Below, in pieces: positions 31,939 to 32,116 of a stretch of 32,116 nucleotides of DNA. Positions within the stretch are counted from its first letter, which is position 1. Every line of letters begins with the position of its first letter. The translations under genes and the position numbers were made by a program. Below the pieces are notes generated by a model. That model was not told the DNA's origin and did not search any database. It saw nothing but the letters and a program-made list of their open reading frames with translations. The DNA is from Micromonospora craterilacus (lineage in GTDB: Bacteria; Actinomycetota; Actinomycetes; Mycobacteriales; Micromonosporaceae), in NCBI RefSeq assembly GCF_003236315.1, contig NZ_POTY01000049.1:1-32116 (forward strand). The letters run 5' to 3'.

Positions 31939-32116
31939 TCAGTTCTTCGGCTTCGGCGGCACGTGCAGGCCGAAGGCCAGACCCTGGTTGTCCCGGCACT
32001 CCACGAACGCGCCCCACTCCTCCGTCGCAGGGCGCATCGGCTCCACCTCGCCGCCGAGTTCCACCACCCGCTTGATGGCCTCGTCGATGTCGTCGACGGT
32101 GAAGTACAGGTAGTGC
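31939..32116 (-). CDS. VOC-superfamily protein 3, 5' part beyond the window
   Basis: Only the last 58 residues are visible. They read from HYLYFTVDDIDEAIKRVVEL through FVECRDNQGLAFGLH to a short Pro/Lys tail (PPKPKN). This is the C-terminal beta-alpha-beta module of a glyoxalase/bleomycin-resistance-like protein. Its spacing and tail differ from the two VOC proteins at 16646-17585, so it is a separate subfamily. Function unknown. Confidence 0.8.
   Translation of the reverse strand, partial: HYLYFTVDDIDEAIKRVVELGGEVEPMRPATEEWGAFVECRDNQGLAFGLHVPPKPKN

Noticed and set aside
1..32116. tRNA, rRNA, insertion sequences or integrase genes
   Set aside because: None was recognised on either strand; no transposase-like protein or terminal inverted repeats were seen.

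Overview
The window is high-GC actinomycete DNA. Third codon positions are almost all G or C, GTG and TTG starts are common, and there is an Sfp-type phosphopantetheinyl transferase, EmrB/QacA-type export and two similar cytochrome P450s. It reads like Micromonosporaceae or a related family, but no rRNA, tRNA or housekeeping marker is present to fix the genus. Nearly everything is specialised metabolism.

Region A (1-16569) is an aryl-thiazoline NRPS locus of the pyochelin/yersiniabactin/coelibactin type. A translationally coupled minus-strand operon runs NRPS2 (aryl carrier-Cy-A-PCP-Cy-A-PCP), NRPS1 (TubC-type docking-Cy-A with embedded methyltransferase-PCP-TE), a saccharopine-dehydrogenase-like reductase, and a thiazolinyl imide reductase cut by the left edge. 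Each junction overlaps by a few bases. Divergently transcribed are a phosphopantetheinyl transferase and a 14-helix exporter. The likely product is an aryl-capped chain of three heterocycles, at least one reduced to a thiazolidine and one possibly methylated, which is a metal-chelator (siderophore or zincophore) architecture. Three points depart from textbook lines. The terminal thioesterase has Gly where the nucleophilic Ser should be. The first A domain lacks the Cys code that the other two carry. The first Cy domain has Glu for the first Asp of DxxxxDxxS. No aryl-AMP ligase or salicylate synthase is in view.

Region B (16646-17585) holds two small VOC/PhnB-like proteins with operator-like palindromes. 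A third VOC gene is cut by the right edge.

Region C (17667-31829) is a set of short, mostly divergent transcription units rich in redox enzymes: two P450s, a ferritin-like diiron oxygenase, an SsuD-like flavin monooxygenase with its own FMN reductase, an acyl-CoA-dehydrogenase-fold monooxygenase and an SDR. It also has two free-standing NRPS condensation-domain proteins, a lone acyl/peptidyl carrier protein, two SAM-methyltransferase-fold proteins and a STAS protein. It has no adenylation domain, ketosynthase or thioesterase. I read it as a possible undescribed pathway in which trans-acting condensation proteins join carrier-bound acyl groups to amines or alcohols and several oxygenases then modify the product. 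It may be a separate cluster or a tailoring arm of region A. Two of its enzymes have lost textbook catalytic residues: the O-methyltransferase His is Pro, and the SDR Tyr is Ala. Five of its first genes appear to be transcribed leaderless, with -10 boxes 6-7 bases before the start codon, while internal operon genes use Shine-Dalgarno sites.
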